Assembly (NCBI GenBank): GCA_947168065.1 | Contig: CAMVKH010000004.1 | Location: 62,001-126,000, forward strand | Direction of reading: 5' to 3' | Length of the DNA: 64,000 nt | DNA from: an uncultured Bacteroidales bacterium | GTDB taxonomy: Bacteria; Bacteroidota; Bacteroidia; Bacteroidales; UBA932 | In this document: one piece after another, positions 48,666 to 59,005 of the stretch | Layout of the letters: every line of letters begins with the position of its first letter | Numbering within the stretch: the stretch's first letter is position 1 | Translations under genes and position numbers: made by a program | Notes under the pieces: generated by a model | What the model saw: only the letters and a program-made list of their open reading frames with translations | What the model was told of the DNA's origin: nothing | Databases searched by the model: none

Positions 48666-48687
48666 TTATCGCCAGACTATCACCGCT

Positions 48688-48819
48688 TTAGTCGCCAGAG
48701 CTCAAATACCCCCTCTCAAAAGCCGCCGGGAACTGGAAACGGGATTCCCGGTCCGGGAACTTGACGATCAGGTATTTGTCGTCAAGAGCCATGACTTGAC
48801 CGGGATTTACTTCAATCAA
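48688..48819 (-). pseudogene. Remnant of a protein C-terminus (LIEVNPGQVMALDDKYLIVKFPDRESRFQFPAAFERGYLSSGD)
   Basis: 44-codon open segment after an in-frame TGA, with protein-like composition. Confidence 0.4.
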
Positions 48820-48830
48820 TCATTTTCGGA

Positions 48831-48939
48831 GCTGGAGCCAAAGTGCCTGACATACAGCAAATAACGTAATCTTGCCCTCCTGCCCAACAGGAGGGCAAGA
48901 TTGCACAAAATGCTGTTAATCAGCAGAAAAGGCTCCAGC
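48831..48939. repeat. Nested inverted-repeat structure upstream of Y1 transposase
   Basis: Outer GCTGGAGCC/GGCTCCAGC; inner 15-bp perfect stem AATCTTGCCCTCCTG-cccaa-CAGGAGGGCAAGATT. Confidence 0.8.
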
Positions 48940-49037
48940 GAGAGAAAAGACAAGGCCCGCATCCTCTTTGGCAAAAAAATAATTTGGAGAAGGCTATCAG
49001 CCGACAGTATATTTGTAGAATAAAAATAAGTTGAGAT

Positions 49038-49967
49038 ATGAGGGGAAGGATTTCTTTCAGGCCGGGGGCCATTCAGCACATCTATCAAAACACAGTTGAC
49101 GGTGTCCTGATCTTTTATTCCCGTTGGGATGCCCTGGTCTTCTTTACGACATTATCTGTCGCTGCGCGGCGCTACGATATTCGTATCCTGGGCGTCTGCC
49201 TGATGGCCGACCACATCCACATACTGGCGGAGGCGCCCTGCAAGAAGATACTCGACAGTTTCGTCTGCCTCTATACAAGCTGGTTTGTCCGGCAATACAA
49301 CATGTGGTATGGCCTGACGGGGTCCCTGTTCAATCCCAGATACGGTCTGGCCTCGAAAGTGACGGACAAAGACATCCGCAGTGCCATCGCCTATCTGTAC
49401 AACAATCCTGTTGAACGGCAGCTTTGCAGACGGGCAGAGCAGGCGCATTGGAATTTCCTGGCTTATGCCGATAATCCCTACCCTTTTTCTCAACCCATCC
49501 GGCTGGACAAGGCGCGTGCGCCGATGCGCAGGGCAGTCGAAGAAGTCAGGGCTGCCCGCAAGGAAGACCGTCCCCTGAACCATGCCCAGCTGAAAAGGAT
49601 AACGGCCAAACTGAATCCGCTTGAACAGCAGCAACTTACAGATTTCATCATCACTTCCTACAATTGTGTGGATTATAAGGATCTGTTCTACCGCTTCGGT
49701 GATTACACATCCCTGATCACTGCCATCCATACAACGGCAGGCAGTGAATACGCAATAAGGGAAGATTTTGTCGGGCGATCCGACACGATCTACAGACAGA
49801 TAACGGAATTCCTGCTTCAATCGCACAGGATCGGCAGCATCGAGGAACTGCTCAGACTGCCTATGGAAGAACGACTCGGGATGGTCGCGCCCCTGAACCT
49901 CCGGACAGGAGCGTGGCGACGCCAGATTGAAAAGTATCTCCATCTCCCGCCGGGCAGACAAGGATGA
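49038..49967 (+). mobile_element. Y1 (IS200-like/RAYT-type) transposase-domain protein
   Basis: CLMADHIHILAEAP HUH motif; YLYNNPVERQLCRRAEQAHWNFLAY. Confidence 0.8.
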
Positions 49968-50220
49968 GCCTGGCGCAAGCCATTGAGAAGATGGAGCTCA
50001 ATCTATTGAATTTCAGCATAGTATTCAACATAGCCCACCCTTTGCCACTGGGGGTTGATAACAGCAACTCGCTAACAGACAGTTGATTATCCTCCAGCTT
50101 CATGCTCGACGGTGCCATACATCACACTGACAGCAAAAGTGCCTGATTATTAGTTGCTGAAATGCTGAATTAGTCTTAAATTTGCGGGATTTTTGAACTT
50201 TCTTTACAAGGAAAAAAGAA

Positions 50221-52712
50221 TGCACCGGGTTTTTGTTCCGATCTATCGATTTTTTCGCAGCCATAAGGCTTTATTATATGTTTTGCTGGCGCTCAGTACG
50301 CTGGTATTCGTTTTTTTCGGCACGAAGTTGCGCTATGAGGAGGACGTGGCCAAGCTGCTGCCGCGCTCAAGTGTCGAGAGTGAGCTGGCGTTCAGCGACA
50401 TCGGACTGAAAGACAAGATCTTCATCCAGATTACCTCGGCCGACGCCGAAACGCCGCTCGATACCTGGACGCTGAGCGATTATATCGACGAATTCACCGG
50501 TGCGCTGGAGCAGCGCGATTCCACCGGAAAGTACATCCGGAGCATCCTGCGTTCACTCGATGCGGAGACGGCCCTCGGGGCGATGGACTATGGCTTCGAG
50601 CACCTTCCGTCCCTCATCGACACAGGCTTCTACGAGGCCTTCGCTGCAGCACTGGAACCGGCTGCCCTCGATGCGCAGATGGCCCGGAACCTCGAACTGA
50701 TTGAGAGCGACATGACCGGTGAGACGACCCGGCTGGTGTGCACCGATCCGTTCGCCCTGCGCGACATCTTTCTCGCCCGGCTGATGCCCGAAGGTGCGAT
50801 GGACGGCTCGGTCGGCGACTACACGATTGAAAACAGCCACTTCTTCTGCCCCGACCGGACCGTGGCGATGGCCTTCCTCTCTCCCAGTTTCCAGCAGACC
50901 GACTCGGGCACTTCCACCAAGTTCGCCCGCATCCTCAACCAGGAGCGCAAGGCCTTCGAAGCAGCGCATCCCGACGCCCGCATCTATTTCCACGGCGCAC
51001 CGCTGGGTGCCGTGTCGAACGCAGGTACCATCAAGCAGGACCTGGTCTGGACCGTAGGCATCTCGCTGCTGGTCATCCTGACCATCCTGCTGCTGGCCTT
51101 CCATCGCCTGCGCTTCATCGCCCATCTGCTCCTTCCCGTAGTCTATGGCACCTTCTTCGCCCTGGCCTGCGTCTATTGGATCAAAGGGTATATGTCGCTC
51201 ATGGCCCTGGGCATCGGCGCCATCATCCTGGGTGTTGCCCTAAGCTACTGCCTGCACGTGCTGATCCACTACTATTACGTGGAAGATGTGGAACAGATGC
51301 TCCAGGAAGAATCCACGCCCGTGGTTCTGGGCTGCCTGACCACCATCGGCGCCTTCCTGGGCCTGCTCTTTACCGAGAGCGACCTGCTGCGGGACTTCGG
51401 CCTGTTTGCCACCTTCGCCCTGATCGGCAGCACCTTCTACGCACTGGTATTCCTGCCGCACTTCCTAAAAAAAGAAGACGTCAACTACAAGAAATACAAA
51501 GGTTTCCACCTGATAGACCGCATCAACGGCCTGCCGTGGGACCGCAATCCGTGGATCCTGGGCGCATTGGTCGCACTGCTGGCGGTCGGCATCGTCTTCA
51601 GCCCGAAAGTGGGCTTTGACAGCGACCTGCGTAACCTCAACTACGTGGACATCCCGCTCGACGAGAGCCAGCGCCTTTACAGCGAAAAGAACGAAAGCGG
51701 CCATATAAACCTGTATTTCGCCGCTTACGACAACGATTTTGACAACGCGCTCGAATACGACAAACTGCTCGGTGCCCGCCTGGATTCCCTGCAGCGGACC
51801 GGCCTGGTGAAACGCTATTCCTCGATCGTATCACTGCTCTTCCAGACAGAGCAGGAACAGACGCTCCGCATCGATGCCTGGAAGAAGTTCTGGACGCCGC
51901 AGCGGATTGAAAAGGCCCGCCGCGACCTTTCGGCCTCAGCGCGCAGGCAGAAACTCGACCCCGGCCTGTTCGAACCGTTCTTCGCCCTGGTCGAAGCGGA
52001 CTATCTGCCCGGAAACCTCTACGAGGCCGGACTGATCCCCGACGCGCTGCTTTCCTCGTTCATCGAGAAGCAGGACAGCGGCCGCTGGATGATCTTCTCG
52101 ACCGTTGCCTTCGCGCCGGAAGATATGGATACCGTGACCGATGCGCTGGTCAGCGGTCCGCAGACCGTGGTCCTGGAACCGTTCTACTACTGCCGGGACA
52201 TGGTCCAGATTGTCCACGACGACTTCCAGAAGACGCTGCTGATCTCCTCGCTCTTCGTGCTGCTGGTCCTGCTGATCTCGTTCCGGAACCTGTGGGTTTC
52301 GCTGGTAGCCTTCTTCCCGATGTTCCTTTCCTGGTATGCCCTGCAGGGCTTCATGGCCCTCTTTGGCCTGGAATTCAATCTGATCAACATCGTCATCGCC
52401 ACCTTCGTGTTCGGTATCGGCGTGGACTACAGCATCTTTGTAATGGAAGGGCTTCTGCAGGAAGCCCGTACCGGTGAGAAGACGCGGCTGGAATACCACA
52501 AGGTCGCCATCTTCTTCTCCGCCCTGATCCTGATCATCGTGGTGGGCTCGCTGGTCTTCGCCCGTCATCCGGCCATCAGTTCCACCGGCCGGATCACGCT
52601 GATCGGCATGGTCTTCACCATCCTGATGACTTATTCCCTTGAACCTTTCGTGTTCCGGAAACTGCTCAAGACAAAATGGTTCCGGCGCAGTCTTAAACTC
52701 CCTGAAAAATGA
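50221..52712 (+). CDS. MMPL/RND-family transporter
   Basis: About 830 aa; duplicated TM/periplasmic organisation; FVFGIGVDYSIFVMEG; ATG at 50221 preferred over TTG at 50193. Confidence 0.88.
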
Positions 52713-54310
52713 TGGATACACTGGATGGAACCCTCTTCTTGTCGATGGTCCGCAGCGGCGGAGCCCGGCTGGATGCCCATCGCAAGACCATCAACGACCT
52801 GAACGTCTTCCCCATCCCCGACGGGGATACGGGCGACAATATGTTCATGACCCTGGAGGCCGGATGCCGCGTGCAAGCCGGCCCGGTCGATGAGACCGCG
52901 GAGGCCGTTTCGCAGGGGATGCTCATGGGCGCCCGCGGAAACTCCGGCGTCATCCTTTCGCGTATCTTTTCCGGCATTGCGCGGGGCCTTTCCGGCATCC
53001 GGGAAGCAGACCTGAAGGCCTTCGAAAAAGCCATGGAATGCGCTGTGGAAGACGCTTACAAGGCCGTCGCCATACCCGTGGAAGGCACCATCCTGACCGT
53101 ACTCCGGGAAGGCGTGGCAGCCGCCGAGGAAAGCCAGGATTTCGAAACCTACTTCGACCGGCTCATCGCCGGAATGGACTGCTCGCTCCAGCATACGCCC
53201 GAACTGCTCGACGTCCTCAAAAAAGCCGGCGTCGTGGACAGCGGCGGCGCCGGGTTGCTCTACGTTGCCGAAGGTATGCGCGCCGCCCTCAGCGGCGAAG
53301 CCGAAATGATGCCCGAGTCCACGGCTGCAGCCCCGGTCCAGACTGTCGACCTGAACGCCTTTACGGAAGACAGCACGCTGGAATTCGGCTACTGCACGGA
53401 GTTCCTCCTGCGGTTGCAGCGGAGCAAGGTCGATCCCGACCACTTTGACGAGAAGGTCATCGCCGACTGGCTTTCCGCCCACGGCGACTCGCTGGTCTTC
53501 TTCCGCCAGGGAACGATCATCAAGGTCCACGTCCACACCTTCCATCCCGGCGAGATCCTCAACCACTGCCAGCAGTACGGCGAATTCCTGACCTTGAAGA
53601 TCGAAAACATGACGCTCCAGCACCACGAAAACCATATGGACGAACGCTTCCACGTGGACGGCAAGGCTCTCGGCGTGGTGGCCGTCGCCGCCGGGACGAA
53701 ACTGCAGCAGGCCTTCCGGGAGATGGGTGCCGACGAAGTGATCGAGGGCGGCCAGACCATGAACCCGCCGGTACAGGCCTTCCTCGAAGCCTTCGACCGC
53801 ATCGGAGCGGAGAATATCCTCGTGCTGCCCGACAACGGCAACATCCTGCTCACAGCCCGGCAGGCTGCTGAAATGTACGACAAGGCCCGCGTCGAGGTGC
53901 TGCCCACCCGCAGCCTCGGCGAAGGCTACTACGCCCTGGCCAGCCTCGACACGTCCGAGACGATCGACCAGATCGTGCCGGAACTGGAAGAGGCGCTGCA
54001 GGCGACCGTCACGGGACTGGTCTCACGCGCCATCCGCGAGAGCGAAGCCGGACACACCGGCGACTACCTGGGCCTGAGCGGCAAAGATATCCTTTGCGGC
54101 TCGCCCGACCGGGAAGAAGCGCTCCTTGAGCTGGCCCGGAAACTGGACGCGGGCAGCCGTGACATCGCCCTGCTCCTGACCGGCGCCGAGGTGCCGTCCG
54201 ACGAGGCCCAAGCCGCCCTCCAGGCACTGACCGAAGCCTTCCCCCGCACCGAAACCACCCTGGTCGAAGGCGGACAACCTGTTTACGATTATATCCTTCT
54301 GTTATGTTGA
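52709..54310 (+). CDS. DAK2-domain fatty acid kinase FakA-like protein
   Basis: LNVFPIPDGDTGDNMFMTLEAG; GARGNSGVILSRIFSGIARGL; VVDSGGAGLLYV. Confidence 0.9.
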   Translation: MMDTLDGTLFLSMVRSGGARLDAHRKTINDLNVFPIPDGDTGDNMFMTLEAGCRVQAGPVDETAEAVSQGMLMGARGNSGVILSRIFSGIARGLSGIREADLKAFEKAMECAVEDAYKAVAIPVEGTILTVLREGVAAAEESQDFETYFDRLIAGMDCSLQHTPELLDVLKKAGVVDSGGAGLLYVAEGMRAALSGEAEMMPESTAAAPVQTVDLNAFTEDSTLEFGYCTEFLLRLQRSKVDPDHFDEKVIADWLSAHGDSLVFFRQGTIIKVHVHTFHPGEILNHCQQYGEFLTLKIENMTLQHHENHMDERFHVDGKALGVVAVAAGTKLQQAFREMGADEVIEGGQTMNPPVQAFLEAFDRIGAENILVLPDNGNILLTARQAAEMYDKARVEVLPTRSLGEGYYALASLDTSETIDQIVPELEEALQATVTGLVSRAIRESEAGHTGDYLGLSGKDILCGSPDREEALLELARKLDAGSRDIALLLTGAEVPSDEAQAALQALTEAFPRTETTLVEGGQPVYDYILLLC

Positions 54311-55173
54311 CACTATATACTGACACCGACACCGACATCACGCCCGCCATCGCAGCGGAATACGGCTACAAGCTCATCAGCATGCCCTACAGCGTGGATG
54401 CCAAAACCGTCTATCCTTACGTGGACTTCGACCAGTTCGACGCCCGCAGTTTCTATGATATGCTTCGCCGCGGCACGCTTCCCACGACCAGCGCCATCTC
54501 CAAGGAGCGCTACATCGAGTATTTCGAGCCCGAAATGGCCGCCGGCAACGACATTCTCTACGTCCACTTCTCCCGCGCGATGACCATCACCTTCGATGCG
54601 ATGGACCAGGCCGTGGCCGAACTCCGGGTCAAGTACCCGCAGTGCCGCTTTGAGGAGATCGACACCAAGGGCATCACAACCATCAGCTATGCCGTGGTCC
54701 GCGCCGTAGGCGATCTGATCAAGGCTGGCAAAAGCCTCGACGAAGTGCTCGAATGGGCCAAGACCGAGGTGGACCATTACGCGATGTACTTCTACGCCGA
54801 CGACCTGAAGTTCTTCCGCCGCAGCGGCCGCGTCAGCGGCCTGGCGGCCACGATGGGCACGCTCATCGGCATCCGTCCGATCATCTATATGTCGGCCGAT
54901 GGCAAGATGGTCTCCTGCGGCAAGGAGAAAGGCCGCACCAAGGCCATGGAGCATCTGATCGGCCGCGTGACCGAACTGGGCGACGACATCAAGAACTACC
55001 GTTTCTACGTGGGCCATACCGACGCCCCGGAACTGGCCAAGGACCTGGGAAAGGCTCTGAAAGCACGCTTCGGCCAGGATCTGAATATCGAATATGTGGT
55101 CTGCAATCCCACGGCGGGCAGTCACGCCGGCCCGAACGGCGTAGCCGTCTGCTTCCACGCCAAACACCGCTAG
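54304..55173 (+). CDS. DegV family (FakB-like) fatty-acid-binding protein
   Basis: TDTDTDITPAIAAEYGYKLISMPYSV; TTSAISKERYIEYFEP; LKFFRRSGRVSGLAATMGTLIGIRPI. Confidence 0.92.
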   Translation: MLTLYTDTDTDITPAIAAEYGYKLISMPYSVDAKTVYPYVDFDQFDARSFYDMLRRGTLPTTSAISKERYIEYFEPEMAAGNDILYVHFSRAMTITFDAMDQAVAELRVKYPQCRFEEIDTKGITTISYAVVRAVGDLIKAGKSLDEVLEWAKTEVDHYAMYFYADDLKFFRRSGRVSGLAATMGTLIGIRPIIYMSADGKMVSCGKEKGRTKAMEHLIGRVTELGDDIKNYRFYVGHTDAPELAKDLGKALKARFGQDLNIEYVVCNPTAGSHAGPNGVAVCFHAKHR

Positions 55174-55174
55174 G

Positions 55175-56302
55175 ATGATCGAGGTCCGGCAAGTCACCAC
55201 ACGGCGCGAGCAGCGGGAATTCATCGAGTTCCCGCTCGACCTGTACAAAGGCAATCCCTTCTTTGTACCGCCTTTCTACGCCGACGAACGGAAAATGTTC
55301 CGTCCGGGCTACGTCTATACCGACTGCTGCGACTGGATCTGCCTGAACGCCTACAAGGACGGGAAGATGGCCGGCCGTATCCAGGGTATCATCCAGAAGG
55401 CCGCCAACGAGAAAAACGGCGAGCGGCGGGCCCGCTTCACCCGTTTCGACGCCATCGATGACGTCGAAGTGTCGCGCGCCCTGTTCTCGGCTGTTGAAAA
55501 GTGGGCCCTGGACAAGGGCATGGACACGCTCTGCGGCCCGCTCAGCTTCTCCGACCTGGAGCGCGAAGGACTGCTGGTCGAGGGATTCGACCAGCCCCAG
55601 ACCTTTGAGGAGCAGTACAATGCGGAATATTACCAGCACCACATCGAGCAGCTGGGCTTCGTCAAGGAAATAGACTGGACCGAGTCGCGCATCTATGCGC
55701 CGGAGCCGTCGGAAGACGAGGAAGACCTCGACAAGCTCACCGACTTCATCTTCCGCCGCTACAAACTGCATTTCGGCCCGTCGAAGAACGCCAAAGATTT
55801 CCTCCGCCGCTACGCCGACGGCGTCTTCGAACTGATTGACAAGTCGTACGACGGACTCTACGGCACCGTCCCTTTCACCGAGGGCATGAAGCGGCTTATG
55901 ATCGACAATTTCCGCCTGGTCATCAGCCCGAAATACACGGCCGTCATCCTGGACGAGAACGAAAAGATGGTCTGTTTCGGCTTTGCCATTCCCAGCCTGG
56001 CCTCCGCACTGGCCGGAACGAAGGGACGCTACACCCCGAAAGTGCTGTGGCGCCTGCTGCGCAATATCCGCAAGCCGAAAGTCATCGACCTGTGCCTGAT
56101 CGGTGTGGATCCGGAATACCTCAACCGCGGCGTATCGGCCGCCTTCGCATCGGCCATCATGCATATGCTGCGCGACACGCCGGTCCGCTACGCCGAGACC
56201 AACCTCAACCTCGAAGACAACTACGCCATCCAGAACCTGTGGCACCGCTTCAATGCCGTACAGGCCAAGCGCCGCCGCGCCTATGTGAAGAAACTCGCAT
56301 GA
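55175..56302 (+). CDS. GNAT-fold N-acyltransferase-like protein
   Basis: 375 aa; FIEFPLDLYKGNPFFVPPFYADERKMF; C-terminal NRGVSAAFASAIMHML...AETNLNLEDNYAIQNLWHRF. Confidence 0.65.
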   Translation: MIEVRQVTTRREQREFIEFPLDLYKGNPFFVPPFYADERKMFRPGYVYTDCCDWICLNAYKDGKMAGRIQGIIQKAANEKNGERRARFTRFDAIDDVEVSRALFSAVEKWALDKGMDTLCGPLSFSDLEREGLLVEGFDQPQTFEEQYNAEYYQHHIEQLGFVKEIDWTESRIYAPEPSEDEEDLDKLTDFIFRRYKLHFGPSKNAKDFLRRYADGVFELIDKSYDGLYGTVPFTEGMKRLMIDNFRLVISPKYTAVILDENEKMVCFGFAIPSLASALAGTKGRYTPKVLWRLLRNIRKPKVIDLCLIGVDPEYLNRGVSAAFASAIMHMLRDTPVRYAETNLNLEDNYAIQNLWHRFNAVQAKRRRAYVKKLA

Positions 56303-57318
56303 TCAAGATCCTCGTCGACTGCTTCGGCGGCGACCATTCGCCGCAAGCCCAGGTGGCCGGTTCGCTGGCCGCCCTGGCCAAAAACCCGAACCTGCATCTT
56401 CTTCTGACAGGCGACCAGGCCCTGCTCGAAGCAGAACTGAAAGGGAAGACTTATGATGCCACACGACTGGACATCATCCACGCACCCGAAGTGATCGGCT
56501 GCGACGAAAAGCCTACCGACGTGATCCGTCTCAAGCGGAACAGTTCGATGATGAAGGCCATCATCCTGCTGCGCGACGAAGACGATATCGCGGCTATGGT
56601 CTCCTGCGGCTCCACCGGCGCCCTGGTAACCGGCGCCCTGGTGCGCCTGGGACGGATTCCCGGAGTCATCCGTCCGGCATTCTGCCCGCTGCTTCCCACG
56701 ATGGAAGGGGGGATCGTGGGCATCTGCGACAGCGGAGCCAATCCCGAAGTCACGCCTGCCCACCTGCGTCAGTTCGCCATCATGGCCAGCCTCTATCTGG
56801 AGAACGTTTACGGCGTGGACAAGCCCCGCACCGCCCTGCTCAATGTGGGCAAGGAAGCAGAAAAAGGGGATGATATCCGGCGCGAAGCCTACCAGCTGCT
56901 GCAGCAGACCCCGTCGGTCAACTTCGTCGGCAATATGGAAAGCCGCGACCTGCTGTCCGGCGCCTACGACCTGGTGGTGGCAGACGGATTCTCGGGCAAC
57001 GTGCTGGTCAAGACCACCGAAGGCACGGCTATCGAACTGCTCAAGAAACTCAAGAAGGACATCTATTCCCGGACGCTCTACAAGGTAGGCGCGCTTCTGA
57101 TGAAACGCATGTTCCAGGAAGAGAAGGAATTCATGAACTACCAGAACTATGGTGGCAGCGTCCTGCTGGGAACGGCCAAGGTCGTGGTCAAGGGCCACGG
57201 CAGCAGCAAGGCCGTGGCCGTGGAAAAATGCATCGAGCAGGCCTACCGCATGGAAATCAGCAAGCTTTCATCCAAGATCGAGACGGAAATCGCCCGATAC
57301 GAACATTACGAAGAATAA
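56299..57318 (+). CDS. plsX: Phosphate acyltransferase PlsX
   Basis: MIKILVDCFGGDHSPQAQVAGSL; SCGSTGALVTGALVRLGRIPGVIRPA. Confidence 0.95.
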   Translation: MIKILVDCFGGDHSPQAQVAGSLAALAKNPNLHLLLTGDQALLEAELKGKTYDATRLDIIHAPEVIGCDEKPTDVIRLKRNSSMMKAIILLRDEDDIAAMVSCGSTGALVTGALVRLGRIPGVIRPAFCPLLPTMEGGIVGICDSGANPEVTPAHLRQFAIMASLYLENVYGVDKPRTALLNVGKEAEKGDDIRREAYQLLQQTPSVNFVGNMESRDLLSGAYDLVVADGFSGNVLVKTTEGTAIELLKKLKKDIYSRTLYKVGALLMKRMFQEEKEFMNYQNYGGSVLLGTAKVVVKGHGSSKAVAVEKCIEQAYRMEISKLSSKIETEIARYEHYEE

Positions 57319-57325
57319 TCAACCC

Positions 57326-57351
57326 GTCATACCCGGCCCGACCGGGCATCT
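57326..57351. repeat. Palindromic repeat GTCATACCCGGCCCGACCGGGCATCT in plsX-acp gap
   Basis: Reverse-orientation member of the CCCGGTCAAGCCGGG family. Confidence 0.7.
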
Positions 57352-57355
57352 GTCC

Positions 57356-57598
57356 ATGAATATGTTTGACAAAGTCAAGGCCATCCTGGCCAAGCAGCTC
57401 CGGAAGGATCCGGCCATCATCACTCCCGAATCGAGAATCAAGCGCGACCTGGGTGCCGACTCCATCGACATCCTGCAGCTGCTGATGCGCATCGAAGACC
57501 AGTACGGTATCGTCATCCCCGACCAGGAACTCGCAACGTTCGAGACCGTAGGTGATGTCGTAGCCTTCCTGGAGAAGCAGGAAGCTGCTAATATTTAA
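57356..57598 (+). CDS. Acyl carrier protein
   Basis: DLGADSIDILQLLMRIEDQYGIVIPDQELATFETVGDVVAFLE; DSID phosphopantetheine site. Confidence 0.93.
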   Translation: MNMFDKVKAILAKQLRKDPAIITPESRIKRDLGADSIDILQLLMRIEDQYGIVIPDQELATFETVGDVVAFLEKQEAANI

Positions 57599-58106
57599 AG
57601 AGATACTCTGTAGAGATACCGCCGAATTCCTCGAGCACCATACGCACGGGGAGACCTTTTCCGTTGTATTCCATGATGATCTGGGAATAGCCGCGGGGAG
57701 CGGCTTTGCGGGCCTTCATCTGAACCGTCTTGATCCCATTCTTTTCGGATACGGAAAGATCGGCGTCGTTGTCCTTGGCCGCCTGCTCATAGTTGCCGTC
57801 GATGCAGTTGAGCAGCGTATTGCGCAGGACCTTGAAATGCGCGTTCTTGCCGGTGTCCACGGAAATCTTCTGCCCCATCGTGTTGGAACGGAGCATCGGA
57901 CCTGAAATGACCAGGTACTCCCCTGCCGGGTCGGTATAGGTCATCGTCAGCTGGTCGGGAGATTTGTACGACACGACGCCTTCGGAACGGATGACCTTGC
58001 CGGAAGCCTTGATGGTGCGTGCCTGGGTGAATTTGCATTCGGTTGTTTGTGCCTGGACAAGCCACGCAAAAAACACGAAAAAGACTAAAAACAGTGATTT
58101 TTTCAT
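57588..58106 (-). CDS. LolA-like outer membrane lipoprotein carrier protein
   Basis: Signal peptide; CKFTQARTIKASGKVIRSEGVVSYKSPDQLTMTYTDPAGEYLVISG. Confidence 0.75.
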   Translation of the reverse strand: MKKSLFLVFFVFFAWLVQAQTTECKFTQARTIKASGKVIRSEGVVSYKSPDQLTMTYTDPAGEYLVISGPMLRSNTMGQKISVDTGKNAHFKVLRNTLLNCIDGNYEQAAKDNDADLSVSEKNGIKTVQMKARKAAPRGYSQIIMEYNGKGLPVRMVLEEFGGISTEYLFKY

Positions 58107-58173
58107 TCTCAATCGTAAAAACAGGGACAAAGATAGAATAATTATTCCTAAATTTGTGCCAAACGATAGAAAA

Positions 58174-58998
58174 ATGCCAGCAATCGAACCTTATTGGAAT
58201 CCGCAAATTGATTTATCCGGGCACCTGTTCCATATGAGAAAAGTGGAAAGGACGGGTTTTTTCGATGTCTCCGATGTGCCCGAAACGGTTTTGCCCCTGT
58301 TCTCATTCGTCTATCTGCTCCGCGGAGAAGTTCTTCTGGAAGTGGAAGGAAGAGCCTGTCTCTGCAAGCAGAACCAGATACTCCTGGTGCCGCGCAACGT
58401 TCCTTTCAGGGTCCTGTATTTCAAAGAGAATATCGGCTATGAATGCGCATTCTCGCTCCGTTTCCTCAAGGACGTTTCCTACGATTGCCTGCACGTCCCG
58501 CATCCGCTGCTCCAGACCTTTGAGGCCGAAGATGCTGCTTTTACCGCCGCCCTGCTGGAGCAGATCTATCAGTCCTTCCACAATGACGACCTGGCTTTGA
58601 CGGCCAGTGCCCTCGACTTGTTCCTGTGCCGGCTCAGGCAACGGGAGGGGAAACCCGAAAACGCCCTGGTCAGCCGTTTTCTGGAGATGGTCTTCAACCG
58701 CAATGAAAAACCGGGGAAGGTGTCCGATTATGCGGAAACGCTCTTCATCACCCCGAACTACCTCAACCGGCTGGTCCGCGCCAATACCGGCCACTCGGCC
58801 ATGGAGTGGATCGAAATCTCCCGGCTGAACCTGGCCAAGTCGCTGCTCAAGCAGAACCGGCTGCAGGTTTCAGAGATTGCCGCCGCCGTCGGCATCGACG
58901 ATCAGTCCTACTTTACGCGCTTCTTCAAGAAGAACGAAGGCTATACGCCTACCCGGTACCGGGAGATGCTCATATCAGGTATAAAAAATCCTGATTAA
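58174..58998 (+). CDS. AraC-family transcriptional regulator
   Basis: ETLFITPNYLNRLVRANTGHSAMEWIEISRLNLAKSLLKQNRLQVSEIAAAVGIDDQSYFTRFFKKNEGYTPTRYRE. Confidence 0.95.
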   Translation: MPAIEPYWNPQIDLSGHLFHMRKVERTGFFDVSDVPETVLPLFSFVYLLRGEVLLEVEGRACLCKQNQILLVPRNVPFRVLYFKENIGYECAFSLRFLKDVSYDCLHVPHPLLQTFEAEDAAFTAALLEQIYQSFHNDDLALTASALDLFLCRLRQREGKPENALVSRFLEMVFNRNEKPGKVSDYAETLFITPNYLNRLVRANTGHSAMEWIEISRLNLAKSLLKQNRLQVSEIAAAVGIDDQSYFTRFFKKNEGYTPTRYREMLISGIKNPD

Positions 58999-59005
58999 GG
59001 GCGTC

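Noticed and set aside
50193-50220. Upstream TTG start for the MMPL transporter
   Set aside because: Promoter/leader-like AT-rich sequence; ATG at 50221 gives a normal N-terminus
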